This document shows, piece after piece, positions 9,356 through 22,634 of a stretch of DNA of 64,000 nucleotides. A program made the position numbers and the translations under genes. The DNA is taken from NCBI GenBank assembly GCA_038093975.1, contig JBBPTG010000002.1:186001-250000 (forward strand), written 5' to 3'. The notes under the pieces are model-generated. The model searched no databases. It saw only the letters and a list, made by a program, of their open reading frames with translations, and was not told the DNA's origin. The first letter of the stretch is position 1; each line of letters opens with the position of its first letter. This DNA is from Chalciporus piperatus (Eukaryota; Basidiomycota; Agaricomycetes; Boletales; Boletaceae).

Positions 9356-10652
9356 TTATAGTTTGTGCCTTATTTCCTTTCTTGCAATCATCCCAAAGCG
9401 TTCTGCCGGTACACCAGTGACGAACTTCTCCGCCTGCGCGTAACTTTCCCGGAGGTTGACTGCATCGGGGTCATTCTTCTCTGCCAACCCAGCTCTGAGG
9501 AGCGCTTTGATGCCGAGTACCGAGGCTTGGTCCAATCCATCGAGCTCGCTCAGTACATGTTTTCGAACTTCCGCATGGAACGACTCTGTAGACTGGGAGG
9601 GGAATATTTCGCTGGAGAAAACATCGAACTGTAAGCGATCGAATCGAACGAAATATACGAACATACTTGACGAAACCACATTCAAGTAACTCTCGAGCGC
9701 CCTTCTTCTTGTTGAACATGAGGACTTCATTTGCCTTGGCAAGGCCCACTGTGAATAACTCATTATTAAAACCCCGGGAAACCAAATGAAAGTAGACTTA
9801 CTCCTGTTGACGAAATTGACACTCGCTCCTCCCTCGATGACGATTCCTTGCAGCAACCTCAATCAGCGTGCACGCTTGTGCCAATCAGGACGTACCCAAG
9901 AAGGGAAACCCGACATACAACCACGCCTCGGGAACAGCGTAGATGAAGTCGAAATTGCCCAAGAAGGCTTGAGATAAGGTTTGTCGTCAATGAACACGAT
10001 TAATGTATCAACTCGACCGACCAGCAGCAATACCTAGACAACATCATGAGGAGACGAGTGAGTCGGCAGCCGTCAGCAACAGCCTGGGCGCTTACCCATC
10101 ACGGGTCCATTTAGAGCAGCGACCAAAACCTTGCTGTGGGTATAGAGCTGAAAGGAATGAAAGCGTCAGTCAACAATTTGACTACGGACAGGTTCATGCA
10201 TACCGCTCGTGTGCAGTCCGTGTTCGCAGAGATAACTCGTACACGTAGCTGGTCTCGAACGGTTGGCTCAGCATTGCGGCCACCGGCTTTCACATCAGTG
10301 CCTCTGCATGACCGACCTCGTGTTCACCAATACGATATGGCAACGAATGGTTGGAACTTACGCGCAGAACCAGTTTCCATTTGCTACAGCAATGCTGGTC
10401 AGCGGAGTGTGAAGAACTAGGTGACAGCTTTGAACACACCTTGCCACACCGTGGCTACCACATCGTCTCGTTTGTCGATTTCTCTCAGCGAGTTTGCAAA
10501 GTCATCGTAATCTGTATTTCATTCCTTAATGTCATTCGAATAATGTCGAATAGCTCTCGTCGCAAACCTTCCGCCGAAAGCGCGTTCAGTCGTTGAGGTT
10601 CGTTGAGGGTGATGGTCGCAATGCCTTGAGAGACATCGACAATGATTCCCAT
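9356..10652 (-). CDS. Peroxisomal delta3,delta2-enoyl-CoA isomerase / hydratase-family protein
   Basis: Crotonase-fold enzymes of this group move double bonds in unsaturated acyl-CoAs so that peroxisomal beta-oxidation can proceed (yeast Eci1). From ATG 10650-10652 the protein reads MGIIVDVSQGIATITLNEPQ. After splicing come SLREIDKRDDVVATVWQ, NGNWFCAGTDVKAGGRN (oxyanion-hole region), YTHSKVLVAALNGPVMGIAA, FDFIYAVPEAWLYVGFPFLG and IVIEGGASVNFVN. The last exon ends IARKEIRHKL. The C-terminal H-K-L is a type-1 peroxisomal targeting signal; yeast Eci1 ends similarly in H-R-L. About seven introns keep the frame open. An upstream in-frame extension exists, so the exact start is uncertain. The gene is 222 bp from the SmgGDS-like gene, same strand. 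No decay was seen, unlike the flanking permease. Confidence 0.82.
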
Positions 10653-10874
10653 GACGTTTTCAATGCGGACTGCTTCCCCACACTCGCGGTTTTTATATCC
10701 ACACCACGGAATCACGGATGCACCGTTGCCGGTATAACCGGTAAGTACTCGCTTTTGGTTGGGGCGGTCTAGAAAACAAAGCACTAAAACTACAATCCAA
10801 GATACATAATACAAGGAACCCCCCCATCCTGGATGTTGCTAGATATCGTCCAGATCCCTCCGTCACTGTCTCGC

Positions 10875-13872
10875 TCACGTCTGAATCCACAAATCGAGAG
10901 CCTTCTTTGCTGCAACCGCGAGCATGTTGTCTTTGACACTACTGGAATTTGCCAAGTCCTCAAGGGTTGGCCTAACATTCTCCTTGACTGCCTGCAAATG
11001 TTCACCTGAAGTCCGCTTTCCAAGCTGACCAAACAGCGCGCAGATATTGGCACGAAGCTCGACAGGGTATGGAGGTAAATCCGCCCGCCTGGGACTGGCT
11101 ATGACATCGCCACCGCCGTTACACAGAATAATCAAAAGGAGGTCTAGAGCACGCTTCTGGGGAAGGGTGCGACTCCGTGGAAGCGGAGGTGACATGATTA
11201 TCGGAGATCCCGTCTCACTGCTAATTGACGCTGCCGTAGACATCGGTGCAGACCCTGTGACAGGGGGAGTCACCTCGGTGGGAAGGGGTGCTAGTATAGT
11301 GGTTAAAACCAGATGACCTAAGACAGCTATGAGCACAGCAATGGCACATCGTCTTTCTACTCACCACCGTCCTGGTGGGTGCTCAATAAACTGAGCGCAA
11401 CAACAGCCTCATTGATGAGACTCGGATACTTCGCACTTCTCCCCACAAGCGCAGCAAGTGCCTCAGCACATGGTGGTGTGACCAAGGCTTGTATAGCCTT
11501 TTCTCTCTTCTGTTGTCTCATTTGGCTTTCTTCGCCGTTCCTCTGCGCGCTGGTAGGATCATTGGACCAGAGTGACTTGATGAGATTGACAACAACGCGG
11601 GTACCTTCGCTCTTGATAGCGACTGTGTCCGATCGTTTGATCAAAGCGAGAAGTTGCGATAGTCCGGTGGTCGAGGAGTTCGCATCCTCCGAAGGTAGCA
11701 CCATGGCGAATGAGTTATCAACTTAAGTCGAATGCATCGTCAGGGAGAATCCAGTGGCGCAAGTGAATCGAACCCACTGCTGCTATTGCAAAGATGCTTC
11801 ACAACGCCGATAGCGTTGACTTGCACAATATCCGCCATGACATCACTGCCGTCATCCCAGACGCCACTTGCGACAATACGCTCAATGATTCCAGCGTTGC
11901 TCAAGGCTGTGCGATTGGATTGCGAATGAAGAGATGACTGAGAGAGATGTTTGAGCAAGCCGAGTACTCCATGTTTCAACTTAAGGTCGGTTGTAGGAGC
12001 AAGCAATGATCCCGACGAAAGAAGTTGAGCAATACTATGTGGCGGAGAAAGCAGGAGAGTTGCATGGAGTTCTACACAGAATCACACATCAGTTAGGAAT
12101 CATAGATAAAACCATTGGTACTGCATTCACCTCTTCTGGTCAGGTTTCCGAGGACTAAAGTGGCGCAGATGACCATGTCATCTCTGAGATTTCCGTAGCT
12201 GCCCGCAGTAACAAACGTCCGAATCCAGTTGACCATACGTGAAACGAATCTGCCGCCTGGATATGTTTCCGAGTCGTCCCATAGAACGTCCACATTCTTA
12301 TCTTCTCCAGACACCTCTACCACAGCTTTGATCACAGCGGCTTTACAATCATCAAAAGCCTTTTCTTGACTCCGAACTTCGTTGTCATCCAGGCTAGCTT
12401 CGTGTTGCACATACCAGAGTGGAGCATAGTTTCCTTGTTCGATGAAGTTCAACATCGCCAAGAGGCAAGGAACATTTTGATGTTCTGCAGGGAACGTGAA
12501 ACCGCGAGCTAGAGACAATCGGATGTCTTCGACATCCAGAGCTAGAGACTCGAGGTGAGTGCATGACTCCGAAAGTAGATCGAAATCAGTATGTAGCAGA
12601 GATGTCCTGAGCTGAGAAGGCTGGGCAAATTCTGGTGGGGGAGGCGCAGTCAACAAGGGAGGTGTGAAAGCAATCAACGACTGGACGAGGTAGGGTAGAA
12701 CATTGGTATCGAAGAGTGGATTCGCTATAGTGTTATCAGAATCAGGGGTCAATGAAATAAGTCGGGCGCGCTCACCATCATCTCTAAGTTCGGTGATAAG
12801 TCGCCAGGTCCAATTGGAGAGTCCAGTGCGTAAGGTCCAAGACTCTGCCACTTTCTCTGGAACGTTGTCCATCCCAGCCGATTCTGCGGGAAATAGACTT
12901 GTCGTGCTCCTCATCCAAGCGCCAGCAGGGTATATGGCAGTTGATAACCGCACAAGCGTCATGGCAACTTCGAGCGATGTTAGTCGGAACTTGACTGGTT
13001 CTGTGCACGAATTGTGAACCAGGGTAAACTCCAACGATGATGGATGGGGAATACCGTAGCCGAGAGAAGAGTTCAACAAAGAACCGATTGCAGTCTTGAT
13101 CACTTGCAAGTGCGAGATAGATAGTGGTAGAGGACCGGATTGTGGCTGGGACGATAGTTGATCGACATAACCTTCAAGCAGCGATACGACGGCTTGGGGG
13201 AAACCAGCTTCTAACAGCTGTCCTCTGTTCTGATCTGAATGCAAGGCAAAGCATATGGCAACTGGGTATACCGCACACCAGATCACTCACCATGTTCAAC
13301 ACATAAATTAGCGCATACACGGAGAATCTCAAAGACAGCGAAGGCGCGAGTATCAGTCGGAGTTGGTGATCCATCGAGTGCTTTAGATAACAGAGAAGTG
13401 AGATTTTGCGGCAGTGAGGTCCTTCCCAATGCTGTATGGTAATCCTCTGTTGAAAGGGTGTTGACACCGTCACTGCAATAAAACAAGAATCATACGGACC
13501 AGGATTCCTGACACGCAACAAGTTCGCGAGATGTCTACAAATGAGTTGAACGTCGAGCCAGGACTCCTCGGTGGGGTGAGAAGACAGCGCCGCCACGAGT
13601 GAGTCCAGCTTTGATGCACTTTCTGTGCACGTCAGTGTCAATGTCATTGGCGGGATGTCCATGTATCGAAGTGGCGTTGGTGAGTCTGCCTGATGGTTTC
13701 GTTCAACTCACTCGATGGCTGGGGCTTGATCTGCAGTGGCTGTGCCCAATCGACTTTTGAATCCCCTTAAGAGCCCATCTATCTCTTTACGAACAACTTG
13801 CTGAACGATACGACGACCATCCTCTCTTTCTAGCGAGGATAGCACCACATTATGCGATGCGTAACATTCCGT
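10875..13872 (-). CDS. SmgGDS / RAP1GDS1-like armadillo-repeat protein
   Basis: SmgGDS proteins are all-armadillo chaperones and exchange factors for prenylated Ras/Rho/Rap GTPases. Most of the protein is one long exon (12093-13286) rich in paired amphipathic helices. It includes NRGQLLEAGFPQAVVSLLEG, PVKFRLTSLEVAMTLVRLS, TGLSNWTWRLITELRDDGER, DVEDIRLSLARGFTFPAEH and LRDDMVICATLVLGNLTRR. Further exons carry LKHGVLGLLKHLSQSS, VVVNLIKSLWSND, LINEAVVALSLLSTHQDGG and NICALFGQLGKR. I resolve exons upstream to 13872, where an acceptor (CCATAG) precedes the frame. The first exon with the start codon is not resolved. The family call rests on repeat pattern and remembered resemblance to fungal Rap1-GDS proteins. 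Another armadillo protein is possible. Confidence 0.65.
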
Positions 13873-13954
13873 CTATGGCTTTGCATTACTATCACGAAAT
13901 GGATGACTTTGACTGCATCGCTAGAGCGATCTTGATGCCCCTTCTCAGGCACAA

Positions 13955-14904
13955 ATGTCTGTCGAAGATCCAGTATTGGACGCCACCATCACAAACGTTC
14001 CCGATGCGCTGAGCAACTTGAAACCGTCCAGTGTTTTCTGGAAGAGCATCGCGAGGACACTCGCAAAGGCTGGTGTTCCACTCATTTGTTCGTAGGGATA
14101 TTCAATTCACTAGGGTTTTATTCTGCCCAACCCTGGAAGCCTATTTCCTTGACCTCGCGAACAGTCTTTTCACTGGCAGGTACCTTTACTAGGCATACAG
14201 CCTCCTGAATCCACTGGCGTCAGCTGAGCAGCCTACCCTTGACCGAGAAACGACCTGCCGCATACACGGATATCTTATGAAGACCGACAGGGTCAAATCA
14301 GACGGGACGAGCTGCATTGTGGCTGGCGAACGCGAACGCTAACTCGAATGAATGTCCTCGTTCAAGGTAGTCATCGCATGATTTAGTGTTATCCGTTTCC
14401 AAAAGTTGACGATGAACTGGACTACATGTATGATTTGCAAAATGGCAAATGTAAGTTTATCTACCTACCCCAGCTTTCTCTTTTGCTGAGACTTCTTTGA
14501 TTCTTGTAGCAATGGATTTCGTCGTGGGATCGTAACCCCTTTGCAGCCGCCAGCTGGATGCATCCCATCCTCGTCAGATGCCATCCCTTTGAGGTATAAA
14601 TTCTGTTCAACTGTTCAAGGTCATACATACATTTGTTTTGAGTCACTTGGTCAACGCAGGGCGGAAATGGGCGTTTGAGTCGCTTGCCTGCCTCCATCCC
14701 GCTGATGATGGGTACCCACCGATCGCAATTAAGCTAGAACAATCGGCTGCATATCACGATGCAATCAATGAAGTATGCGGATTATCCTCCCCAAATCTCA
14801 GTGCATGCTGATTCCCGAGCGCCATTGGCACTGCGGCCTATAACGGTAACCACAAACCCTTCATTGGTCCTTCGACCTTAGCGCTCTCACTAACCTTTCC
14901 CTAG
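13955..14904 (+). pseudogene. Decayed Fic (Fido-fold) family gene
   Basis: Fic proteins usually AMPylate target hydroxyls using the motif HPFx(D/E)GNGRxxR. The plus strand carries collinear Fic-like pieces: a helical N-terminal stretch from ATG 13955 (SVFWKSIARTLAKAG), ETTCRIHGYLMKTDRVKSDG, TRMNVLVQGSHRMI, FPKVDDELDYMYDLQNGK and WMHPILVRCHPFE. After an intron (14594-14659) come GGNGRLSRLPASIPLMM, PPIAIKLEQSAAYHDAINE and AAYNGNHKPFIGP. Damage is clear. An in-frame TAG sits at 14384-14386. A frame break lies near 14708, just after the catalytic helix. Earlier register shifts lie near 14335 and 14460. The motif's acidic residue is Gly (HPFEGGNGR). Loss of function is therefore very likely. The 5' limit is uncertain. 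Confidence 0.7.
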
Positions 14905-15060
14905 CCCCAAGAGATATAGTACTGATATGCGTTCTGTAAACGTTGCATCCTTTCTTCTTATCCCACCTCTTGCGACATTGACATCATGCTTTCGCATTTT
15001 CTGGGTTAAGTATAAGTAGCAAGAAGAGGTCCATAAATGATAATTTGAATTACATACTCC

Positions 15061-16438
<1,378 letters not shown>

Positions 16439-16663
16439 TCCGTGTGGTGGTGTCTATTGTTCTCCTCGGGGAGCGACATCTAGGATGAGACAGCATGGTA
16501 TTTATTATGTGGTTATTTGGGGACGACGGTCAGCTGGCCGGGCAACTTTGAATGTCCTCAGAAGATTAGATGGCAATACACAGCCACAAGGCATTGACAC
16601 TTTCCTTGGATCAAACCAAGATCAAACCGTGACTAGTTGACTCTGGCACCCGGGACACAGAAC

Positions 16664-17710
16664 ATGCCAAAGCGAAAGGGAAAGAAATCTGCATCGTCAA
16701 CGCCCGCAGAAAATCTTCCACATCCACCCTCTGCGCAAGACAATGAACTGATGGATGATCTGCTCACAGAGCTAGAATCCAGAGATCGCCAAGCCGTCAC
16801 CACCACCCAGGATGAGCCTGAAAACAATGGCGAGGAAAAGTCTGAATGCGCTCCTCAGAAGCAGGACTCCAAGACTCGATATCTTGCGAGGCGGGTGTGT
16901 GGCATCCTGAATTCGAGGCCAGGCAAAGTTGTTCATTATGTTTGGATTGCAGGCACGAAAAGCAGCCGCATTAGCTCAGAATATTGCACCCTCAAATCCT
17001 GACGCAGATGCACAGATTGATCGCGAAATCAAACAGGAAGTAGCGTCCATAAAACGGACATGCGATGAGCTTGGTGTGCAGAATTACGAGGTTGGTACAA
17101 TCGATGCCTACTGTCGATCAAAAGGCGAGGTTTGCGCTTCACAGATAAATCCAGATGGCCATTGTCTATTCTCAGCAATCGCTGACCAGCTCGCTCTCCT
17201 TAATATCCTACCAGCGGGCCAAGCGAATTATGCAGCAGTTCGTGCCGCAGCGTCAACTTATATTTCTGAACATGCCGACGACTTTCTTCCTTTCCTACCA
17301 TCAATATCTGGAGAAGACGGCTATGGCGCAACCGAAAACACCGGGCTTATGAATGCACGGCAGTTCGAACAGTATTGTCTGACCATCAAGGATACTGCTG
17401 CCTGGGGCGGGGAGCCAGAGATACTGGCACTCAGTCGGGCGTTCAACGTACCGATTCAGGTCATTCAGGCCGGTACTCCATCAGTGGTAACCCATACCCC
17501 TGATGGAAACATGCCTGATAACCTCTCTCGAAACGCGAAGATTGTCCGCATCAGTTTCCACCGCCGGATGTATGGCCTTGGCGAAGTGAGTAAATCTAAC
17601 ATAGTTTCTTCCGCGCAGTTCTGAGCTGTGGTTATTAGCACTATAACTCGCTGAGGCCCAAGAATCCCATTGTAGCTGTTGCAGATAAGATACACTCGAT
17701 ACTCAGCTGA
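16664..17710 (+). CDS. OTU-domain deubiquitinase, OTUD6 type
   Basis: OTUD6 proteins are cysteine deubiquitinases, some of them acting on ribosomal substrates. The start is ATG 16664 (MPKRKGKKSASSTPAENLPH). A charged N-terminal region with coiled-coil character follows (DDLLTELESRDRQAV; AQIDREIKQEVASIKRTCDE). The OTU domain carries INPDGHCLFSAIADQL, with the catalytic Asp and Cys in D-G-x-C, then AWGGEPEILALSRAFNVPIQ and the catalytic His near the end in GLGEHYNSL. Two introns (about 16893-16951 and 17587-17638) keep the frame. The stop is TGA 17708-17710. Length is about 310 residues, normal for the family. The gene converges on AP-1 beta. Confidence 0.88.
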
Positions 17711-18028
17711 CGCCGACGCTACAAATCATATATTCGCCGGGCTGGCAGGCTTCTTCTTGGCTGAGGCAGGTTTTGAGGTAACGCACTTCAGCGAACTCAG
17801 ACTCGTGATGTCACCAATGCTCACCCTAACCAGCAAGTACACCCTCCTGCCACTCTCAGGGGATGTTCGTTTGACAATTCGGAAGTGTTGAATCTGTATT
17901 ACTTTACATACCGCGCGGGGCATCATGAGGGGCGGATCGAATGGCCTCACTACGAGTGACTAGTACACAGCCTTTCACAGTAGAATATAATGGTCATCAT
18001 GATGGACTTGTCCTCAACGAAAAAAATC
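17711..18028. other. Convergent 3' intergenic interval
   Basis: 318 bases between the OTU deubiquitinase stop and the AP-1 beta stop. A plus-strand frame ends EGRIEWPHYE near 17958 and looks mildly coding, but I could not link it to a start or a family. Most likely 3' UTRs. Confidence 0.35.
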
Positions 18029-20702
18029 TCAGAACAACAGATCGTCCAGGTCACCGTTCCCTCTTCGACCAACCATGGGTTGAGGTTGGTCTCCCATATA
18101 GCCTCCAAATGCACCACCTAGGTTCGCATACGGATCAGCTGCCTTATTACCTGCGATATCGTCTTCATCCCCGTCCCCATCAAACCCAACTTCTCCTTCA
18201 TCTTCATGTCCATCACCCGTGCTGCCGGGGCCCTGGTGTCCAATCGCGTCATTGGTGTCTAGCAAGTCAGGTGCGCCTGAAGGAACCAGTTGGGGCGCAT
18301 TGACGGAGGCGTCGCCCATCTGATCCCGTGTACGTGGTTCAACAGGGCCAGGGCCGGCGACAACAACTGTACTTGTCGGAAGCTGTGGTCGTGCAAGGGG
18401 AATGAGGACTGCTTTTGAGTTGGCATTGAGAGCGGGACTATCCACCAACGCTCTCCCAGCTGCGTTCCGGATGAAGGTCTATACAGCATGCGCCACGTCA
18501 GAGCCCTGTTTCCGAGTATTGCACGTGTACTAACCTCTGGGTTTTTGTGGTAGATGCTACCGAGAGTGCCAGTGTGAAGCAGCAACTGGTCAAGTGCACC
18601 CCGATCCATGCGGTCCGAATCCGTTGTAATTGGAGGCTTCTCCGCTAGGACGATTTCGCCTGCTACTGTGGGGTTCACTGCAAGCATTCGCCAGTACATG
18701 AATCCACGATCTCGCAAGTCGGGATTGTCAATTTCTTCGGTTGCCCACTTCAGTACTTTGTGAACCAAGGCCTTCGCCGTTTCAGAGGAGGACTTGTAGA
18801 TGAAAAGTTTGACTACGGCAGTCAGAAGCGCAAGTTGAACCTGGACTACGTGAGTACGCGAAGACGGCGGTAAGAAACCGGTCGTACCTCGACGGATTCG
18901 TCCAAGAATTTATAAACCAAATCATCCAGAAGCTCGTCGGCGTTCTCTATTCTATCCGAGAATTGACCCAATATCCATACCATCGCCGTCTTGGCCTCGG
19001 GCTCCTCTAGAACGTCCATGTTCTCACATAACGTCGGGATGATGCCTTCGTATTTACCGGGGTAACGTCTGAAAATATCCTTCGTCACAATGACAGCCTC
19101 TTGGACCACATATGTGACTTTGGTCTCGATCAAAGTAAGAAGGGATTGGATACACATGTCGGCCGCTGCCTCGACCTTGATGGCCAGCCGGCCTATGGAG
19201 CGCACGGCTTTACGAACAAAATCTATGTCTACCTCTGAGGCATATCTTGAAACGGGGATTTAATGTTTGCTCAAAGCGGGACAAAATGGAGGCGTACTCT
19301 TCCAGCTCGGACAACACCTCCCTCGCATTCTCTTCGCGTGCAAGTCGGTACATGATTTCTAGTTTTGCGAGCTTGACGTAAATCGGATCGTTGTACTTGC
19401 AGAAGAAGACTTTCACGTCATTCTTCAGAACTGTTGGCCTCCGTTGAATGATGAGCAAGATATTGCGGAGTGCGACATATTGAACTTCGGGGCCGGAAGA
19501 TAGTAATGTAACTATGAGACCACTACTGTGAATCATGGGAGCTCCAACATGGTCGTTGTCCTTACCTAAGGGTGGACCCATCTTCTTGCAGATATGCTCG
19601 ATTAGCCTCCGGTTCTCCATGTAATTCATGAGATATAGGAGAACTTTGATGGTGGTCAACACAACGGCTGAGTTCGCATGTTGCAGTTGAACGATCACCC
19701 GCTCTGCCATCACTTCAGCATCATTGTGTTGTTCTGGCACGTAACGCAGCAACGAATCGAGTATGTATATCTGGCCCCATCTTTATTCTTGGTAAGAAAA
19801 ACCTGAATATAACACAAACAAACGTACTCTGAACTTTCACCCAATGCAGCGATGAGTTTATTGGCGATAGGTAGGTTCAAGCGGAATATAACCCCATCCT
19901 GGCGATCGCCAATCTCCGAGAGGGCTGCGACAGCATTTGCGATGACGGTTGCATTCGTATCGAGCATCATGTCTCGAAGCATCTCAACAAACCCGGCGCG
20001 TTCTGCTTTCCGGGGATCTGCAACATAAAGTTTGGCAACACAAATTGCAGCCGTCTTGCGTACATAGGGATCCCGGTCCTTGATGCAATGTCGTAGTTGG
20101 TCGCAAAGGGCCTCCGTTACCACAGGAATAGGTATGTATGCCATCGTTCGTATGGCCAGTGCCCGGATAAGGGGATTGCGGTCGTTACAGTCCTATCATG
20201 AATGAACTATGAGCCCGGAATAGACGAAACGTGCACATGGATACCTGTAGAAAGCTCGGGATGACAATTTGTATCTGTTCTGGTTTGGATCGGCCATAGC
20301 TGACCAAGTACAGGTAAACCACTACGCTTGCGGTTGACTATTGATGGAATCGCACATTTAAACATGGTGGCACTCACTCTTCTTTATTTCAAGTAGAGGG
20401 GTTCCGATACACTGGACGACGTCGTGAAAGAGCGGTGACACTAATACGCAGTTCAAGCTTGCCGGAAGCACACTCGACTTGTTCACGTACTGTCATTGCC
20501 CATCGTTATGTTGGCCACGATCTTTTTGAGAACTGTCCTTCGCTTCTGGTATTTCTTGTCCTTTGCTTCTGCAGCTTGGAGCTCGGCGCGGAATTCCTGG
20601 GTAAGAAGAAGTCAATGATGATCTTAGACTCCAGGCAATTTGATGTACCTCGATTTTTCCCCGCTGGAAGAACTTGGCGTCTTGTCCCGCTTGAGTGGCC
20701 AT
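18029..20702 (-). CDS. AP-1 complex beta-adaptin, trunk without ear domain
   Basis: Beta-adaptin is a large subunit of the AP-1 clathrin adaptor acting at the trans-Golgi and endosomes. From ATG 20700-20702 it reads [18 protein letters not shown]. The trunk is typical: [56 protein letters not shown] repeats, [40 protein letters not shown] and [19 protein letters not shown]. The hinge is rich in Gly, Asp and Pro. The protein ends NGDLDDLLF at 18029; L-D-D-L-L resembles a clathrin-box-like end. No appendage (ear) domain follows, consistent with shorter fungal AP-1 beta chains. Several short introns lie in the 5' half. The gene is divergent from the Nepro-like gene with 205 bp between starts. 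Confidence 0.9.
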
Positions 20703-20907
20703 TCTCGTCCCAACAACTGCTGTTGATATGTGAAGATTAGACTGAGAAATATAATGTTGTGGTGTAGGGAGTTGGTAGTGGTGGTGGTAATTCGCACACA
20801 GCTTTGCAACAACCGCTTGCAGATTGACCAACTTTACCTCGTAATAAACGACAGCAGTAACATCAGCATCAATCCATCGCGCTATCCATATTTTACTGGG
20901 TCTCTAC

Positions 20908-22132
20908 ATGCCCGCAGAACGACGCCGATTGCCCCCAGCCATCGAGTCTACCCCCAGGGATCAGGTCGAGAACATCCATCACAAAGAGATCGACAACCTT
21001 TTGAAAGACCTCAGGAGTTGTTCACGCCGTCTCAAGGTAGCGATGGACAGCTTCACGGACGAGCTGAGGATTCTTGAAAGACTTTATTACAAGAGTAAAA
21101 ACCAACATCGCATGGCCTTGTCTTTCAAGCGTGTTGTCGAAATCAGGCGCTATGGTCAACGCCTGGAGGAGCTGGAGATCTTGGAGTGTGTAGATCTTCT
21201 CCGAGCTTCCTTCGTAGGTCTGGAGGGTACGAAAGAGTGCGTAGACGCGATTCGTTGTTTAGTTCGTACTGAACGACGCCCTCACAGTCGCAAAGCGTTG
21301 AAGGGTTCCTGGAGCCATGTGCCCCACAAAAGCTACGTTAACTATGTCATTGAAAGATTGACGTCTTGTTCTAGCCTTATCTGTAAAGTAAGATTTATAC
21401 AAATTCATTGACTATCCGACCTGAATTCCGTAGATGCGGGAGCGCCTTGAGGGAGCATATCAGTAAGTTCCAACGCGAAGTGTCACACTGAAACATAGAC
21501 TGACTTAGTTCTAGTCATCTTTCCCTGGCCATGCAGTCGGGTGCATTCATACAACTCATCATCTTGTTTGCTGCTATATGTTCTAGGATGTCAAGTTTAG
21601 TATCAGAGTTAGAGGATGCTCTTCAATTGGGTGCCTCGACATGTACTCGGCTTTTGCTAATCTTCAATGTAAGCTCCCCTTCAGCCATGCAAAGATACTT
21701 GGATACGACCTCCCCTTTTGCTTTGCAGCCTACAAATAACCTGATGACGACTGTTGTCCCTTCTATGCCAAACCCCTCTGCAGAGCCGGGTAGCCCACGA
21801 ACCTCACAAGTGTTTATCGACCAACCGACTGAGGAAGTGGGTCAACCTATTTCTCATTTCGATCATATGGACACCTCGGGCTTCGTCCCCCTATCACTCC
21901 AAGCGGAGGAAACCGCGTTGAGAATACGCATCACGCCGCCGCCGTGTTTGTCGAGCACCGTCGGTATGATTAAGGCACAATCTCCAGTACCCCTCTACTG
22001 ATTAGCCCTCAAGCTTCAGCGGTTGACCATACCACCATCACGGAACAGGCTTCTGCGAAGGTAATTCGGAAACCCCGCTTGAAACGTGCCAAAAAGCCGC
22101 GAGACGAAATTGACGAGATCTTTGGGTTTTGA
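20908..22132 (+). CDS. Nepro-domain nucleolar protein (nucleolus and neural progenitor protein-like)
   Basis: Nepro-like proteins are nucleolar and have been linked to RNase MRP/P and rRNA maturation. The start is ATG 20908 (MPAERRRLPPAIESTPRDQV). The N-terminal domain has the family hallmark ILERLYYKSKNQHRMALSFK followed by RVVEIRRYGQRLEELE. Later exons give MQSGAFIQLIILFAAICSRM and a long Ser/Pro-rich region. The C-terminus is basic then acidic: RKPRLKRAKKPRDEIDEIFG, stop TGA 22130-22132. Introns fit near 21389-21433, 21463-21512 and 21964-22015. The last removes an apparent stop and restores the C-terminal frame. AATAAA occurs four bases after the stop. Confidence 0.7.
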
Positions 22133-22634
22133 TCAAATAAATAGCACCCTAACATACCCAAACGCGATTTCAACATTATTTGTTACGGGCATGACCAGTT
22201 CGCCAGTCTCAGCTACACATGTCGAACTGGATGCACGACACTGCGTCGTCAGGCCTCAGGAGGATGGCTAAATCCACTACTGAGATCATTCGAGCCACCA
22301 CTTGATCTGTTGGACTTGACCACTACGCGAGATAATTAACAGGATGAGTTCCACAGAAGATCGACTTATGAAGTTGGTATGAGATCATCGATCATCCCTA
22401 GATTCCCTACGCTACAAGTATATGATATGACATCGTCTATCTAGAATGCTTAACAGATCGTGTCTGCGTCCACGGGCAGGCGGGGTAATAATAAGATTCG
22501 GATCTAATAATAATTAATTAATCACGCCTTGCATGACGACCAATGATTTCGCAATTCTTGCGATTGATGCCAGAACGTGAACAAAAATCTTGTACTGTAT
22601 ACGATGCTGGATTCGATTCTCTCACCCAATCACT
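22133..22634. other. Intergenic region upstream of the SQR gene
   Basis: About 500 bases, AT-rich around 22430-22540 (runs such as TAATAATAATTAATTAAT near 22505). No coding or RNA feature was recognised. It holds the 3' end of the Nepro-like transcript and the promoter of the oxidoreductase. Confidence 0.5.
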
